Assembly (NCBI GenBank): GCA_965145485.1
Contig: CBCTCU010000008.1
Location: forward strand, 16,944-80,943
Origin: CABQCM01 sp965145485
GTDB taxonomy: Bacteria > Bacillota > Clostridia > Oscillospirales > Acutalibacteraceae
Direction of reading: 5' to 3'
Length of the DNA stretch: 64,000 nt
A program made the position numbers and the translations under genes. Positions 34,517-43,936 of the stretch are shown in pieces; position 1 is the stretch's first letter, and every line of letters starts with the position of its first letter. The notes under the pieces are model-generated. The model was not told the DNA's origin. It worked only from the letters and a program-made list of their open reading frames with translations, and ran no database searches.

Positions 34517-35740
34517 ATGCTGCAAGACTATCTGTTTACTTCCGAGTCGGTGACCGAAGGGCATCCCGACAAGCTGTGCGACCGCATCTCCGACGCGGTG
34601 CTCGACGCCTATCTGCGGGAGGATCCCCTTTCCCGCGTGGCCTGTGAGACGACGGCGACAACCGGCGTGGTGCACGTCATGGGTGAAATCTCCTCACGAG
34701 GTAGCATCGATGTTTCTGAGGTCGTCCGCCGCACGCTGCGCGAGGTGGGCTATACCGGCGGGGATTTTGGCTTTGACGCCGATACCTGCGCCGTGTCGGT
34801 CATGCTGGACAAGCAGTCGGAGGACATTGACGCCGGTGTGAGCTGTTCGCTCGAGCGTAAGCAGTGCGGGGATGCCAAGGCCGGCAATCTCGACGCATAC
34901 GAGATGGTCGGCGCAGGGGACCAGGGCATGATGTTTGGCTATGCATGCGATGAAACCGATGTTTTTTTGCCCGCCCCCATCCATTACGCCCACCTGCTCT
35001 GCCAAAGGATGAGCGAGGTGCGCAAGCAGGGAATAATCCCCTATCTGGGGCCGGACGGAAAATCCATGGTCACGGTGGAGTACCACGACGGCCGTCCCGT
35101 TGGGGTGCGCACCATCGTGCTTTCCTCCCAGCACAGGCCGCAGGCCGAACAGGAGACCATCCGCCGCGATCTGATCGAACATGTCGTGCGGCCGGTCATC
35201 CCCGAGCCGTTGCTGGGGCAGACCGAAATCCTGGTCAACCCCACCGGGCGCTTTGTCAAAGGGGGCCCCTGCGCCGATACCGGCCTGACCGGAAGGAAGA
35301 TCGTGGTCGATACCTACGGGGGAATGGGGCGGCACGGCGGCGGGGCCTTTTCGGGCAAGGACGCCACCAAAGTCGACCGTACCGGCGCGTACGCCGCCCG
35401 CTATGTCGCCAAAAACATCGTTGCCGCGGGCATGGCCTCCCGCTGCGAGGTCGAGCTGGCTTATGCCATCGGCGTCGCTCACCCCGTTTCGATCCACATC
35501 GATACCTTTGGCACGGGCAAGGTATCCGATCTGACGCTGGTGGATATGGTGCGCAGCCTGTTTGATCTGCGTCCGGCCCGCCTGATCGAGCAGTTTGGCA
35601 TGCGCCGCCCGATTTACACCCCGCTGTCTGCCTACGGGCATTTTGGAAGGGAAAAGCTCGATGTCGGCTGGGAACGCACCGACAAGGCGGACGAGATCCG
35701 CGGCTTTATGACCAGCTTTTGCCACCGCCCGGTCCAATAA
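34517..35740 (+). CDS. metK: S-adenosylmethionine synthetase
   Basis: Makes SAM from methionine and ATP. The 407-residue enzyme is complete: GHPDKLCDRISDAVLDAYL near the N-terminus, GAGDQGMMFGYACDET, and the P-loop GGGAFSGKDATKVDRTGAYAAR. It is four bases from the following ketosynthase gene, so it is part of the cluster operon rather than a housekeeping locus. A local SAM supply makes sense for the six radical SAM enzymes encoded downstream. Whether the genome has a second metK cannot be seen here. Confidence 0.95.
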   Translation: MLQDYLFTSESVTEGHPDKLCDRISDAVLDAYLREDPLSRVACETTATTGVVHVMGEISSRGSIDVSEVVRRTLREVGYTGGDFGFDADTCAVSVMLDKQSEDIDAGVSCSLERKQCGDAKAGNLDAYEMVGAGDQGMMFGYACDETDVFLPAPIHYAHLLCQRMSEVRKQGIIPYLGPDGKSMVTVEYHDGRPVGVRTIVLSSQHRPQAEQETIRRDLIEHVVRPVIPEPLLGQTEILVNPTGRFVKGGPCADTGLTGRKIVVDTYGGMGRHGGGAFSGKDATKVDRTGAYAARYVAKNIVAAGMASRCEVELAYAIGVAHPVSIHIDTFGTGKVSDLTLVDMVRSLFDLRPARLIEQFGMRRPIYTPLSAYGHFGREKLDVGWERTDKADEIRGFMTSFCHRPVQ

Positions 35741-35743
35741 AAG

Positions 35744-36943
35744 ATGGACAGGGTTCTTATCACGGGCATGGGGGTAATCTCCCCCGCCGGGTTCACACCC
35801 GAAACATATTTTGACCGGCTGCTCTCGGGCCGCCCGGTGTATGGGAGGCTGGAGGAGCTGGAAGCCGACCAGGGCTACCGGGTCAAAATCGGGGCCCGTA
35901 TCCGGCACGACGGCTGGGCGAGCGCTTTGTCCGCGGGGGAACGCGCCCAGTACGGCAAAGCGTCGCAGTATGCCATGGCCGCGTCGCGGTATGCGCTGTG
36001 GGACGCCGGCCTGACGGCGGAGGACTGCCGCAGCCGCCGTGTGGCGGTGGTGGTGGGGTCCACCATGGGGGAAATTGGGGTGGAGGAGGACTTTACCCGG
36101 CGGTGTTGTGAGCAGCAGGAAGCCGACGATTCCCTTTTTCGCCGTCAGGTCGGGACGTGGCACATCGCCCAGGCGGCGGCCGAGGCGGCGGGAGGCACCC
36201 CCCTCTTTTACACCGTTCCCGCGGCCTGTGCCGCTGGAAACTACGCGGTCTCTTTGGCAAAAAATCTGCTCGAGGCAGGCTTGGCCGATATCGCGCTGGC
36301 CGGCGGGGTGGACGTCTTTTCCCGCGTGGCCTTTGCCGGATTTCAGCGGCTGCTGTCCCTGACGCCCGACCTCTGCCGGCCCTTTGACCGCAACCGCCGT
36401 GGACTGGTCGTGGGGGAGGGATGCGGTATGGTCGTGCTGGAAAAAGAGGGCGCCCGCGCCGGTATGAAACGCTATGCCGCCGTGCTGGGGGCTGGGCTGG
36501 CCTCCAACGCTTCCCATATGACCGCCCCTCACCCGGAGGGGGAGGGGGAGATGCGGGCCATGCGCCGGGCGGTGGACAGCGCCGGGTTGTCATATGAGGA
36601 CGTGGATTACATCAGCGCCCACGGCACCGGCACCAGGGCCAACGACCGGGTGGAAGCGATGGCAATCGCCCGGCTGTTCGCGGGGGGAAAGGTGCCGCCG
36701 GTGAGCTCCATCAAGTCGATGCTGGGGCATTCCATGGGCGCGGCGAGCATTTTGGAGCTTGTCGCCTGTTGCCTGATGCTGCGGCATTCGGTGCTGCTGC
36801 CGACGATGAACGTCGAACAGCTCGACGAGGGGTGCACGCTGGACGTTGTGCCCAACCGGCCGCGGGAAGCGCGCCTTTGCGCGCTGCTGTCCAACTCGTT
36901 TGCCTTTGGCGGGCAGACCAGCAGCGTATTGTTAACCAAGTAG
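35744..36943 (+). CDS. 3-oxoacyl-ACP synthase (ketosynthase 1)
   Basis: 399 residues of FabF-type thiolase fold. The full triad is present: Cys162 in VPAACAAGNYA, His in SAHGTGTRAND, Lys in SSIKSMLGHSMGAAS with the second His. It should condense an acyl thioester with malonyl-ACP by decarboxylation. It forms a KS-ACP-KS block with the next two genes. Compared with housekeeping FabF, the region around residues 30-60 and the CCEQQEADD insertion differ, suggesting an unusual substrate pocket or partner. Confidence 0.93.
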   Translation: MDRVLITGMGVISPAGFTPETYFDRLLSGRPVYGRLEELEADQGYRVKIGARIRHDGWASALSAGERAQYGKASQYAMAASRYALWDAGLTAEDCRSRRVAVVVGSTMGEIGVEEDFTRRCCEQQEADDSLFRRQVGTWHIAQAAAEAAGGTPLFYTVPAACAAGNYAVSLAKNLLEAGLADIALAGGVDVFSRVAFAGFQRLLSLTPDLCRPFDRNRRGLVVGEGCGMVVLEKEGARAGMKRYAAVLGAGLASNASHMTAPHPEGEGEMRAMRRAVDSAGLSYEDVDYISAHGTGTRANDRVEAMAIARLFAGGKVPPVSSIKSMLGHSMGAASILELVACCLMLRHSVLLPTMNVEQLDEGCTLDVVPNRPREARLCALLSNSFAFGGQTSSVLLTK

Positions 36944-36964
36944 CGAGGAGGATATCAAACGCAA

Positions 36965-37210
36965 ATGGATCTTCAACAAGAGATTTTGGACATCGTCGCA
37001 ACGGTACTGCAAATCCCGGCGGATCAGATCGATCCCCAGGGGCGGTTCTATGAGGATTACGGCATGGATTCCCTGCGCGCGCTGGAAATCCTGGCCGAGG
37101 TGGAAAACAAATATCATATCACCCTCGACCCCGAAAATCTGATGAAGATGACCTGCGTCGACGAGGTCGTGCGCCTGACGCGGGAAGCGATGGGCGACGA
37201 TGCGACTTAA
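36965..37210 (+). CDS. Acyl carrier protein 1
   Basis: 81 residues, acidic, with the phosphopantetheine attachment motif YGMDSLRAL (Ser36) and the usual three-helix pattern (IDPQGRFYEDYGMDS, then ALEILAEVENKY). AGGAGG precedes the ATG at 36965. It lies between two ketosynthase genes and overlaps the second by 11 bases. Expected to be activated by the phosphopantetheinyl transferase at 60432. Confidence 0.93.
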   Translation: MDLQQEILDIVATVLQIPADQIDPQGRFYEDYGMDSLRALEILAEVENKYHITLDPENLMKMTCVDEVVRLTREAMGDDAT

Positions 37211-38903
37211 GCCGGTTTATATCGCCGCCGCCGGGATTGCCTCCCCCTTTGGAGAGGGCCTCGAATCGGTCTGGCAGGCCCTGCTGTCCCCGCCCGGCTG
37301 GAAGGAATGCACCATCCTTGCCGGCGGCCGCCCGCGAAGCGTCAAGGCGCGCCTGTCCGCGCCGGCCGAGTATGAGGCCGACCCTGCCGGATACTTTGTC
37401 CGGCTGTGCCGGCGGGCTATAGAAAGCCTGCTGGCCGGGTGCCCGGAAAAGCTGGAAGGAAGGGGCTGCCTTCTGCTGGGAAGCGGCATGGGGGCGTCCG
37501 ACCGATATCTGTCGGATCAGCCGGCGCCGGCGCATTGGGAGGAGGAAATCCTCCGCCGCGTCTGCGACGGCCTGCCCGGGCGGCTGCCGGCAAAATGGCT
37601 GGCCAATGCCTGCTGTGCCGGCGCGCAGGCGATTGTCTATGGCTGCGATCTCATCCGGTCGGGCGAATGCGATTTTGTCATCGCCGGCGGGGCAGAGAGC
37701 TTTTCCTATTTGACCTATGCGGGGTTTGAGCGGCTTCACTCCATCGACCCGGACGGATGCAGGCCCTTCGACCGCGACCGGAGGGGCATCGGCGTAGGGG
37801 AGGGGGCCGCTTTTTTCCTGCTGAGCGCCAAAAGACCCCGTACGCCGCTGGGGTGCCTGCTCGGCTGCGCCATGACGTCGGATGCGTTCCACCTTGTCAG
37901 CCCCGAGCCACACGGTGCGGCTGTTCGCCAGGCTATGTCGCTGGCTTTGCAGCGCTCTCTGCTTTTGCCGGCGCAGGTCGACGCCGTCATCGCTCATGGC
38001 ACCGGAACGAGGGCCAACGACGCGGTCGAGGCGGCGGCAATTCACGGCCTGATGAGAGATACGCCGGTTACCGCGCCCAAGGGCGCGCTGGGCCATACGG
38101 GCGGCGCAAGCGGCCCCTTCCAGTTGGCCGCGGCGCTGGGCTGTCTGCGGCATCAGATGCTGCCCGCAATCGGCGGGCTGAGCCATCCGGACGAAAGCCT
38201 GCCCATCCGCCCGGTCTTCCAGACGCGCAGCGCCTCCCTTAGAAGGCTGCTGGTCAACTGCTTTGCCTTTGGCGGGAGCAACGTCGCCATGGTTTGCGCC
38301 GGCGACCAGGAGGCGCGGTACCGGCCGATGGTTTGTTTGGGCCGGCTTGCCGCAGAGAAAGCCGACGTTGGGCGGCGCCCGGTGGAGTGCAAAAGCGTCA
38401 CGTTGTCCGCCGGCGGCGACGCATTGTCTGACAAAGGGGATGTGAGCCGCTGGACAGACCAGCTGTGCATGCGCGCTCTCGCCCTGGCCGAGCGGCTGTT
38501 GGAGGAGAGCGGAGCCTGGGAAGGGCGGTACGATGTGGGGGTTGTGCTGTCGGTGCGCGAGGGGGCGAGAGAATCGATGACCCGGTTCGCCGCCATGCTG
38601 CGCAGGGGAGAGGGAAACCCCGGCCAATTCCCCCACGTGATGCTCAGCACCGCCCTGTCTTATCTGACCCGGCGGCTTGGGGCGCGCGGACCCTGCTGCG
38701 TATTTCTGGAGCGGGATGGGGCCGAGGCCGAGCGCTACGCGCGCGTCCAATTGGCGCTGGGTCAGTGCGAGGCGGTGCTCTGCTTTTTCCTGCAGGATGC
38801 GGATAAGCCGCGCGCGAGCGTATGGATCAACCAATTTCCCGGAGGTGAGGAGCATGAAGGTAGCCCTGATCAATCCCAAGGGCACCATATTCAGCCGCAA
38901 TGA
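37200..38903 (+). CDS. Ketosynthase 2 fused to a degenerate ketosynthase half
   Basis: 567 residues, about 150 more than a ketosynthase. Residues 1-390 are a complete KS with Cys138/139 in LANACCAGAQ, His in AHGTGTRAND and Lys/His in APKGALGHTGGASG. Residues ~420-550 look like a second, truncated KS fold (VGVVLSVREGARESMTRFAAML, then NPGQFPHVMLSTALSYLTRRLGARGP, then ALGQCEAVLCFFL) with no active-site Cys. That half resembles the stand-alone degenerate KS at 25913. A KS plus inactive KS partner in one chain recalls the KSalpha/chain-length-factor heterodimer. The end overlaps the next gene by 50 bases. Confidence 0.85.
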   Translation: MRLKPVYIAAAGIASPFGEGLESVWQALLSPPGWKECTILAGGRPRSVKARLSAPAEYEADPAGYFVRLCRRAIESLLAGCPEKLEGRGCLLLGSGMGASDRYLSDQPAPAHWEEEILRRVCDGLPGRLPAKWLANACCAGAQAIVYGCDLIRSGECDFVIAGGAESFSYLTYAGFERLHSIDPDGCRPFDRDRRGIGVGEGAAFFLLSAKRPRTPLGCLLGCAMTSDAFHLVSPEPHGAAVRQAMSLALQRSLLLPAQVDAVIAHGTGTRANDAVEAAAIHGLMRDTPVTAPKGALGHTGGASGPFQLAAALGCLRHQMLPAIGGLSHPDESLPIRPVFQTRSASLRRLLVNCFAFGGSNVAMVCAGDQEARYRPMVCLGRLAAEKADVGRRPVECKSVTLSAGGDALSDKGDVSRWTDQLCMRALALAERLLEESGAWEGRYDVGVVLSVREGARESMTRFAAMLRRGEGNPGQFPHVMLSTALSYLTRRLGARGPCCVFLERDGAEAERYARVQLALGQCEAVLCFFLQDADKPRASVWINQFPGGEEHEGSPDQSQGHHIQPQ

Positions 38904-40179
38904 GCGGCTGGCCGCCTTTTTGGAGCAGTCGGTCACCATGGGCAGCTTTCGCCATTTTTGGTCGGCCCCCTGCCTGGGCCTGCTGACCGTCGCGGCCTAC
39001 TGCCCGCAGGAGTGGGAGCTTCGCTACATCGACGAGATTCAAAAGCCGGTTGATTTTAGCGCGGATTACGACCTGGTGTTCCTCAGCGCGATGACCGTAC
39101 AGGCCAAGCGCGCTTACGAGATTGCCGACGCCTTTCGCGCGAGAGGGATTCGGGTAGTCATGGGGGGCATCCACGCTACCGTGCTGCCGATGGAAGCGCT
39201 CGAGCACGCCGACGCGGTGCTCGCCGGCGAGGGGGAGGTTCTCGTTCCGATGCTGCTCGAGGACCTCGCCCACGGCCGCCTGCGCCCCCTCTACCGGGAG
39301 GAGCAGTCGGGCGGCTTTGACCTCGCGCTCTGCCGCACCCCGCGCTACGACCTGATCGAGGGCTACGACTATCCCATCGTCAATCTTTACACGACCCGCG
39401 GCTGCCCGAGAAGGTGCACCTTTTGCTGTGCGTCCAACGTCTTTGGCATGCGCTACCGCCGAAAGACCAACGACCAGATTCTTCGGGAAATGGCTTGGAT
39501 TGACCGGCTCTATCCCGGCCGCCTGCTGCTGTTTGCCGACGACAACGCCTTTGTGCTGCGCGAACAGAGCAAGGCGCTGCTGCGGGAGATGATCCCCTTG
39601 CGCCTGCGCTGGATTGCCCAGACTGACATTTCCATCGCGCGGGATGCGCAGCTTCTTTCTCTGATGGCCGACGCAGGCTGCCAATGGATCGTCATCGGCT
39701 TTGAAAGCGTGTCCGAGCGCAGCCTCAGAACCATCGAAAAAGGCTCCTTCAAGCAGAGCAACCTCGCGCGCTATCGAGAGAGCATTGCGACGATCCGCTC
39801 GTACGGCATTGGCGTCTACGGCACCTTTATCGTCGGGCTGGACGCCGACTCCGAACGTGTTTTTGACGATACATCCCGTTTTATTTTGGAAAATCGGCTG
39901 TACGGCGCCAACATCACCGTCCCCACCCCTCTGCCCGGCACTGAGCTGCGCGAAAGGCTTCTGGCCGAGGGCCGCGTACTTGAGCGTGGCTGGGAGGACT
40001 ACACACTATGGGACGTCGTCGCAAAGCCCGCCGCTATGACGGTCGAACGGCTGGAGGAGGGGCTGTATTCGGTATACCAAACCATCTCCACGGCCGGGCA
40101 GGCCGACCGGCGTCTTCGGCAGATGCTGCTGGAGACGCGCGCCCGCCGCCGGTCGCTGCGAGACAGCCAACGGGCTTGA
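38854..40179 (+). CDS. B12-binding-type radical SAM protein 1
   Basis: 441 residues. Residues 1-150 form a cobalamin-binding-type Rossmann domain with the family hallmark GGIHATVLP...AVLAGEGE; the DxHxxG cobalt-ligand motif is not seen. The radical SAM core follows with the cluster motif CPRRCTFC (Cys184, 188, 191) and a barrel, then a C-terminal helical part ending in ARRRSLR. Such enzymes methylate unreactive carbons or rearrange and cyclise substrates. Paralogous to the proteins at 40310, 41634 and 52240: they share PTPLPGTELRERL...GRVLERGWEDYTLW. Start after GGAGGTGAGG. Confidence 0.9.
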   Translation: MKVALINPKGTIFSRNERLAAFLEQSVTMGSFRHFWSAPCLGLLTVAAYCPQEWELRYIDEIQKPVDFSADYDLVFLSAMTVQAKRAYEIADAFRARGIRVVMGGIHATVLPMEALEHADAVLAGEGEVLVPMLLEDLAHGRLRPLYREEQSGGFDLALCRTPRYDLIEGYDYPIVNLYTTRGCPRRCTFCCASNVFGMRYRRKTNDQILREMAWIDRLYPGRLLLFADDNAFVLREQSKALLREMIPLRLRWIAQTDISIARDAQLLSLMADAGCQWIVIGFESVSERSLRTIEKGSFKQSNLARYRESIATIRSYGIGVYGTFIVGLDADSERVFDDTSRFILENRLYGANITVPTPLPGTELRERLLAEGRVLERGWEDYTLWDVVAKPAAMTVERLEEGLYSVYQTISTAGQADRRLRQMLLETRARRRSLRDSQRA

Positions 40180-40309
40180 GAGCACAGGGACTCGCCTCAG
40201 GTGAACCGCCGCCGTGGCCGCACTGCCCTTATGCCGTCCGGCCAGCCCCGCCGCTGCGCAGCTTGCCCGGACGAGCGCCGCTAAGCCTCCGGCCGTAGAA
40301 AGGATTCCT

Positions 40310-41614
40310 ATGAACATTGCGCTGATATCGCCCAAAGGAGTGGGCATGGGGCGTAAATCCCAGATGGATAAAACCGCCCGCATCTATACCGACCTGGACG
40401 GCATTGACTCCCTGCGCGAGCTGATGTCCTGCCCCAATTCCCCCCTGCTGACCATCGCCGCCCTCGCCACCCCCTATTTTGAGAGGGTGGAGTACATTGA
40501 TGAGGAATTCGAGTCGATTGATTTTTCGAAAGGTTATGTTATGGTCGGCATGTCCTTTATGACCCAGCAGGCCTCGCGGGCCTACGAGCTGGCCGACCGG
40601 TTTCGCTCCCTCGGGGTTTACACGGTTTGCGGCGGGATGCATCCGACCAACCTTCCCGAACAGACCCTCGAGCATTTTGACACCGTCTTTCTCGGGGAGG
40701 GAGAGGATACCTGGGGAAGGTTTATGGAGGACTTCCGCCTCGGCCGTCCAGAGCGGCTCTACCGCAATACCCGCCGCATTGATATGGATACCGTCCCCAT
40801 GCCCCGGTACGACCTCATCCGGTACGACGCCTACCGCACCATCCCGGTGCAGATCTCGCGCGGCTGCCCCCACAACTGCGAGTTCTGCGCTTCGACCAAG
40901 GTGTACGGCCCGGCCTACCGGCACAAAAGCGTCGACAAGGTGCTGGGGGAGATCGCCGAAATCCAGAGGTACAAAAAGCATCCGCACATCTACTTTACCG
41001 ACGACAACATGCTGGTTCATCCCGCTTTTTCCACCCGTTTGCTTGACGCCCTGCGTGGGGCGGGCATCCGGTGGATGACCCATTCGGACATTGGGGTGGC
41101 CAACCGGCCGGAGATTCTGCGCCGGCTCTATCCGTCGGGCTGCCGCAAGATTGTCGTCGGCTTTGAGAGCATCGTGCCCGAGTCCCTCAAGGGGCTGGAA
41201 CAATGGAAATACGACCGCCTGGAGGGGTATGCCGACGCCATCCGCACCATTCAATCCTATGGCGTCGGGGTGTGGGGCACCTTTATCGTCGGGCTCGACA
41301 GCGACGACCGCTCGGTATTCGACCGTGTGGTGGAGTTTACCCTCCAAAACCACCTCTACGGCGCGATGATATCGGTGCCCACTCCCTTCCCCGGATCCCA
41401 GCTGTACGACCGTCTGGAGCGGGAGGGGCGGATTCTGTCCCGGTATTGGGGAGATTACACCTTGTGGAACGTGGTGGTGCGGCCCAAGCGCATGAGCGTG
41501 GAGGAGCTTGAGCAGGGATTTGCCGATACCCTCCGGCGGATCTACTCCCCCGAAGCGTCGAGGGAGAGGATGGAATACTTCAAACAATTGTTGCGCCACC
41601 GCCGGGTGGATTGA
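40310..41614 (+). CDS. B12-binding-type radical SAM protein 2
   Basis: 434 residues with the same architecture as the upstream paralogue: N-terminal B12-type domain (GGMHPTNLPEQTLEHFDTVFLGEGED), radical SAM motif CPHNCEFC (Cys186, 190, 193), and the shared PTPFPGSQLYDRL...GDYTLW segment. The first 35 residues carry an extra basic stretch (GMGRKSQMDKTARI). GAAAGGATTCCT precedes the ATG at 40310; the 130-base gap before it holds no gene. Likely acts on the ACP-bound or CoA-bound chain; the reaction cannot be told from sequence. Confidence 0.9.
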   Translation: MNIALISPKGVGMGRKSQMDKTARIYTDLDGIDSLRELMSCPNSPLLTIAALATPYFERVEYIDEEFESIDFSKGYVMVGMSFMTQQASRAYELADRFRSLGVYTVCGGMHPTNLPEQTLEHFDTVFLGEGEDTWGRFMEDFRLGRPERLYRNTRRIDMDTVPMPRYDLIRYDAYRTIPVQISRGCPHNCEFCASTKVYGPAYRHKSVDKVLGEIAEIQRYKKHPHIYFTDDNMLVHPAFSTRLLDALRGAGIRWMTHSDIGVANRPEILRRLYPSGCRKIVVGFESIVPESLKGLEQWKYDRLEGYADAIRTIQSYGVGVWGTFIVGLDSDDRSVFDRVVEFTLQNHLYGAMISVPTPFPGSQLYDRLEREGRILSRYWGDYTLWNVVVRPKRMSVEELEQGFADTLRRIYSPEASRERMEYFKQLLRHRRVD

Positions 41615-41633
41615 CGCCGCTGGGGGGATGTCG

Positions 41634-42959
41634 ATGGAAAAAAGGGTTTTGTTTCTCACGCCCGGAATGGATGGCCCGGCGGGTGAGAATGGATGGCCGC
41701 CCGAGCTCGAGCGGCGTGCGGCGCGAAACGGGTGGCGGGTGGTGACCCCGTCGCTGCTGCTTCTGGCCGCCATGGCCGACCGGGCGGGGTGGACTCCCAC
41801 CGTGATCGACGAGGATTTTGCCCAGGTTGACTGGACGGCTTGCTATGATCTGGTATGCATGTACACCGTCACCCCCAACGCCCGCCGGGCCTACCGTTAC
41901 GCTGAGCGCTTCCGGCGAAAGGGGGCCTGGGTGACCCTCGGCGGCGTTCATGCCGCGATGCGGCCGAGCGAAAGCGCGCGGTTTGCCGACACCCTCCTGC
42001 TCGGGGAGGGGGAAGAGATCTTTCCGGCCTTTTTAAAGGATTTGGAGCTTGGACGGCCGCGTGCGCGTTATGAGCAGCGCCGGCCGGTCGATTTAACCCA
42101 ATCGCCAACCCCGCTGTATGGCGCGCTGCGACGGCAGGAGCAGCGGTTGATCCCCATGCAGACCTCCCGCGGTTGCCCGCGCGGCTGCCGGTTTTGCAAT
42201 GTGCGCGCCTTGTATGGGGAGGGCTTTCGGGTCAAGACGCAGGCCCAGCTCGAGCGGGAGCTTGAGGCTGTCTGCGCCCTGCCGGTAAGAGGGCAGCTCT
42301 ACATCACAAACGACAACCTGATGGGGAGCACCGATCATTTCAGGCAGCTGTGCGCGCTTCTTCAAAACAGCGCGCGCCACTGGTACGCCAACGCCGATAT
42401 TTCCTTTGGTCAGGATGAGGCGCTCATCCGCCTGGCCTATCAAAGCGGGCTGCGGCAGGTGCTCATCGGGCTGGAGGGGGTGACCGAGGCGGGCCTTCGG
42501 GGGGTCGACCGCACCGATTTCAAGCTGCGGCACCTGAAACGCTACCGGGACTACATTCAGCGGATCCAATCCAACGGCATCGGCGTGACCGGCAGCTTTA
42601 TCGTCGGGGGCCTGCACGACACTCCCGATACCTTCGCACAGCTTGCCGAGTTTATCGAGTCGACCCACCTGTTTGCCGCGAGCGTCACCGTGAGCACGCC
42701 CTATCCGGGCACCGAGCTCTACCGCCAGATGGACCGGGAGGGGCGCATTGCCTCCTATGACTGGAACGACTACACCATTTTTCAGCCGGTCATGCCGGGG
42801 CTGTACCTGAGTATGGAAGAGATTCGCGCGCATTATCAAAAGCTGCTTTACCGCATTCACAGCCCCGAAAGAGAGCGGGATGTGATCGCCTATTTTCAGC
42901 CGATTGTTCACAAGCTCCGGCAGGAGGCTTCGCCGGAGGAGAGGGGAGATGCGTCATGA
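41634..42959 (+). CDS. B12-binding-type radical SAM protein 3
   Basis: 441 residues. B12-type N-terminal domain (GGVHAAMRPSESARFADTLLLGEGE), cluster motif CPRGCRFC (Cys181, 185, 188), and the shared STPYPGTELYRQM...WNDYTIF segment, more diverged than in copies 1 and 2. I place the start at ATG 41634, six bases after a G6 run; an ATG at 41628 touches that run and is less likely. The gene overlaps the next BCR/HGD subunit by ATGA, coupling radical SAM and reductase-type proteins in one operon. Confidence 0.88.
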   Translation: MEKRVLFLTPGMDGPAGENGWPPELERRAARNGWRVVTPSLLLLAAMADRAGWTPTVIDEDFAQVDWTACYDLVCMYTVTPNARRAYRYAERFRRKGAWVTLGGVHAAMRPSESARFADTLLLGEGEEIFPAFLKDLELGRPRARYEQRRPVDLTQSPTPLYGALRRQEQRLIPMQTSRGCPRGCRFCNVRALYGEGFRVKTQAQLERELEAVCALPVRGQLYITNDNLMGSTDHFRQLCALLQNSARHWYANADISFGQDEALIRLAYQSGLRQVLIGLEGVTEAGLRGVDRTDFKLRHLKRYRDYIQRIQSNGIGVTGSFIVGGLHDTPDTFAQLAEFIESTHLFAASVTVSTPYPGTELYRQMDREGRIASYDWNDYTIFQPVMPGLYLSMEEIRAHYQKLLYRIHSPERERDVIAYFQPIVHKLRQEASPEERGDAS

Positions 42960-43936
42960 AGCCCAGACTGCTTTGCCACTGCTCGTTTGTTCCCGTCCGC
43001 CTGCTCCAATCCCTCGGGTTTGAAACGGTTTCGCTGGCCGACGCGCTCGTTGGCGCCGCGCCGCCAATGGGAGAGCTTGTCTCGCCGGCGATTTGCAGCT
43101 GTATGCGGGCCCTGGGCAGGGTGGATTGGAGCCGGTTTGACGGCGTCATCCTTTCCAACTGCTGCGCAAGCGCCGAGCGGCTGTATGACGCCCTGCGATG
43201 CCGTCATCCCGAGCTGTTTGTCGCTTTGCTTGAGACCCCGGCCGAGATCAGCCCGCCAACCCTGCGCTGGATGCGCACGCGCCTGGAGCGGCTGCTGGTG
43301 ACGCTGCACAACCGTTTTGGGCTGCCCGTGCCCGGCCGTCTGGAGGACGCGGCATCGGACATATTGTCGGCTGGGTTCCCACTCGGTTTCGAGGATGGAG
43401 ACCATCGGTTGGAAGCAGATCCCCCGGCGTGTTCGGCGCTCGGCCGCCATCCCGGTACAAAAATGGAGAACAAAGCGGTCTGGCTGATCGGCAGCGGTAT
43501 CCATCCCAGCTGGCTAGATAGCCTGGAGGCTATTTTCCACGGTATGCGCCTTTGGGTCAGCAGCTGCTTTTCCAGGCAACGGGGGGATGAGCTCGTCGCG
43601 GCCATCGCCGGCAGCGCCGGTCAGGTGGAGCCCTGCCCGAGAATGAGCGACTTTATCCCATGGTTCGAGCGCGCCCTGCATGGCCGGATGGGGGAGATTG
43701 GCGGGGTGGTCGGCATGGCGGCGCAAAAGTGCGATTTCGGCCTGTTTGCCCTGCCCTCCATCCGCAGCGTGTGCGAGCGCGCGGGCGTTCCCGTGCTGCT
43801 GCTTGAGGAGGAATTCTCGCCCGACACCCTCGAGCGAAGTCGGATTAGGCTGGAGGCTTTCTACGAAAACATCGCGGGGGTGGGCTCGGTGTGGAGCGCG
43901 CCGGCGTGCCCATCCGGCGGGGAGGAGAGGATATGA
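42956..43936 (+). CDS. BCR/HGD-family subunit (shorter subunit)
   Basis: 326 residues related to the 2-hydroxyacyl-CoA dehydratase/benzoyl-CoA reductase subunits. Recognised by ICSCMRALG (Cys47, Cys49) followed by FDGVILSNCCASAERLYDAL (Cys69-70), and by the family's end pattern GMAAQKCDFGLFALPSIR (Cys259) ... GVPVLLLEEEF...RSRIRLEAFYENI. Three Cys at the positions of cluster ligands suggest a [4Fe-4S] site. It overlaps the neighbouring larger subunit by ATGA, so the two probably form a heterodimer. The residue 130-175 segment is low-similarity. Confidence 0.83.
   Translation: MKPRLLCHCSFVPVRLLQSLGFETVSLADALVGAAPPMGELVSPAICSCMRALGRVDWSRFDGVILSNCCASAERLYDALRCRHPELFVALLETPAEISPPTLRWMRTRLERLLVTLHNRFGLPVPGRLEDAASDILSAGFPLGFEDGDHRLEADPPACSALGRHPGTKMENKAVWLIGSGIHPSWLDSLEAIFHGMRLWVSSCFSRQRGDELVAAIAGSAGQVEPCPRMSDFIPWFERALHGRMGEIGGVVGMAAQKCDFGLFALPSIRSVCERAGVPVLLLEEEFSPDTLERSRIRLEAFYENIAGVGSVWSAPACPSGGEERI

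Noticed and set aside
34694..36532. 612-residue minus-strand frame
   Set aside because: Shadow of metK and ketosynthase 1; GC-rich codon bias keeps the antisense frame open.
37119..38939. 606-residue minus-strand frame
   Set aside because: Shadow of the fused ketosynthase gene.
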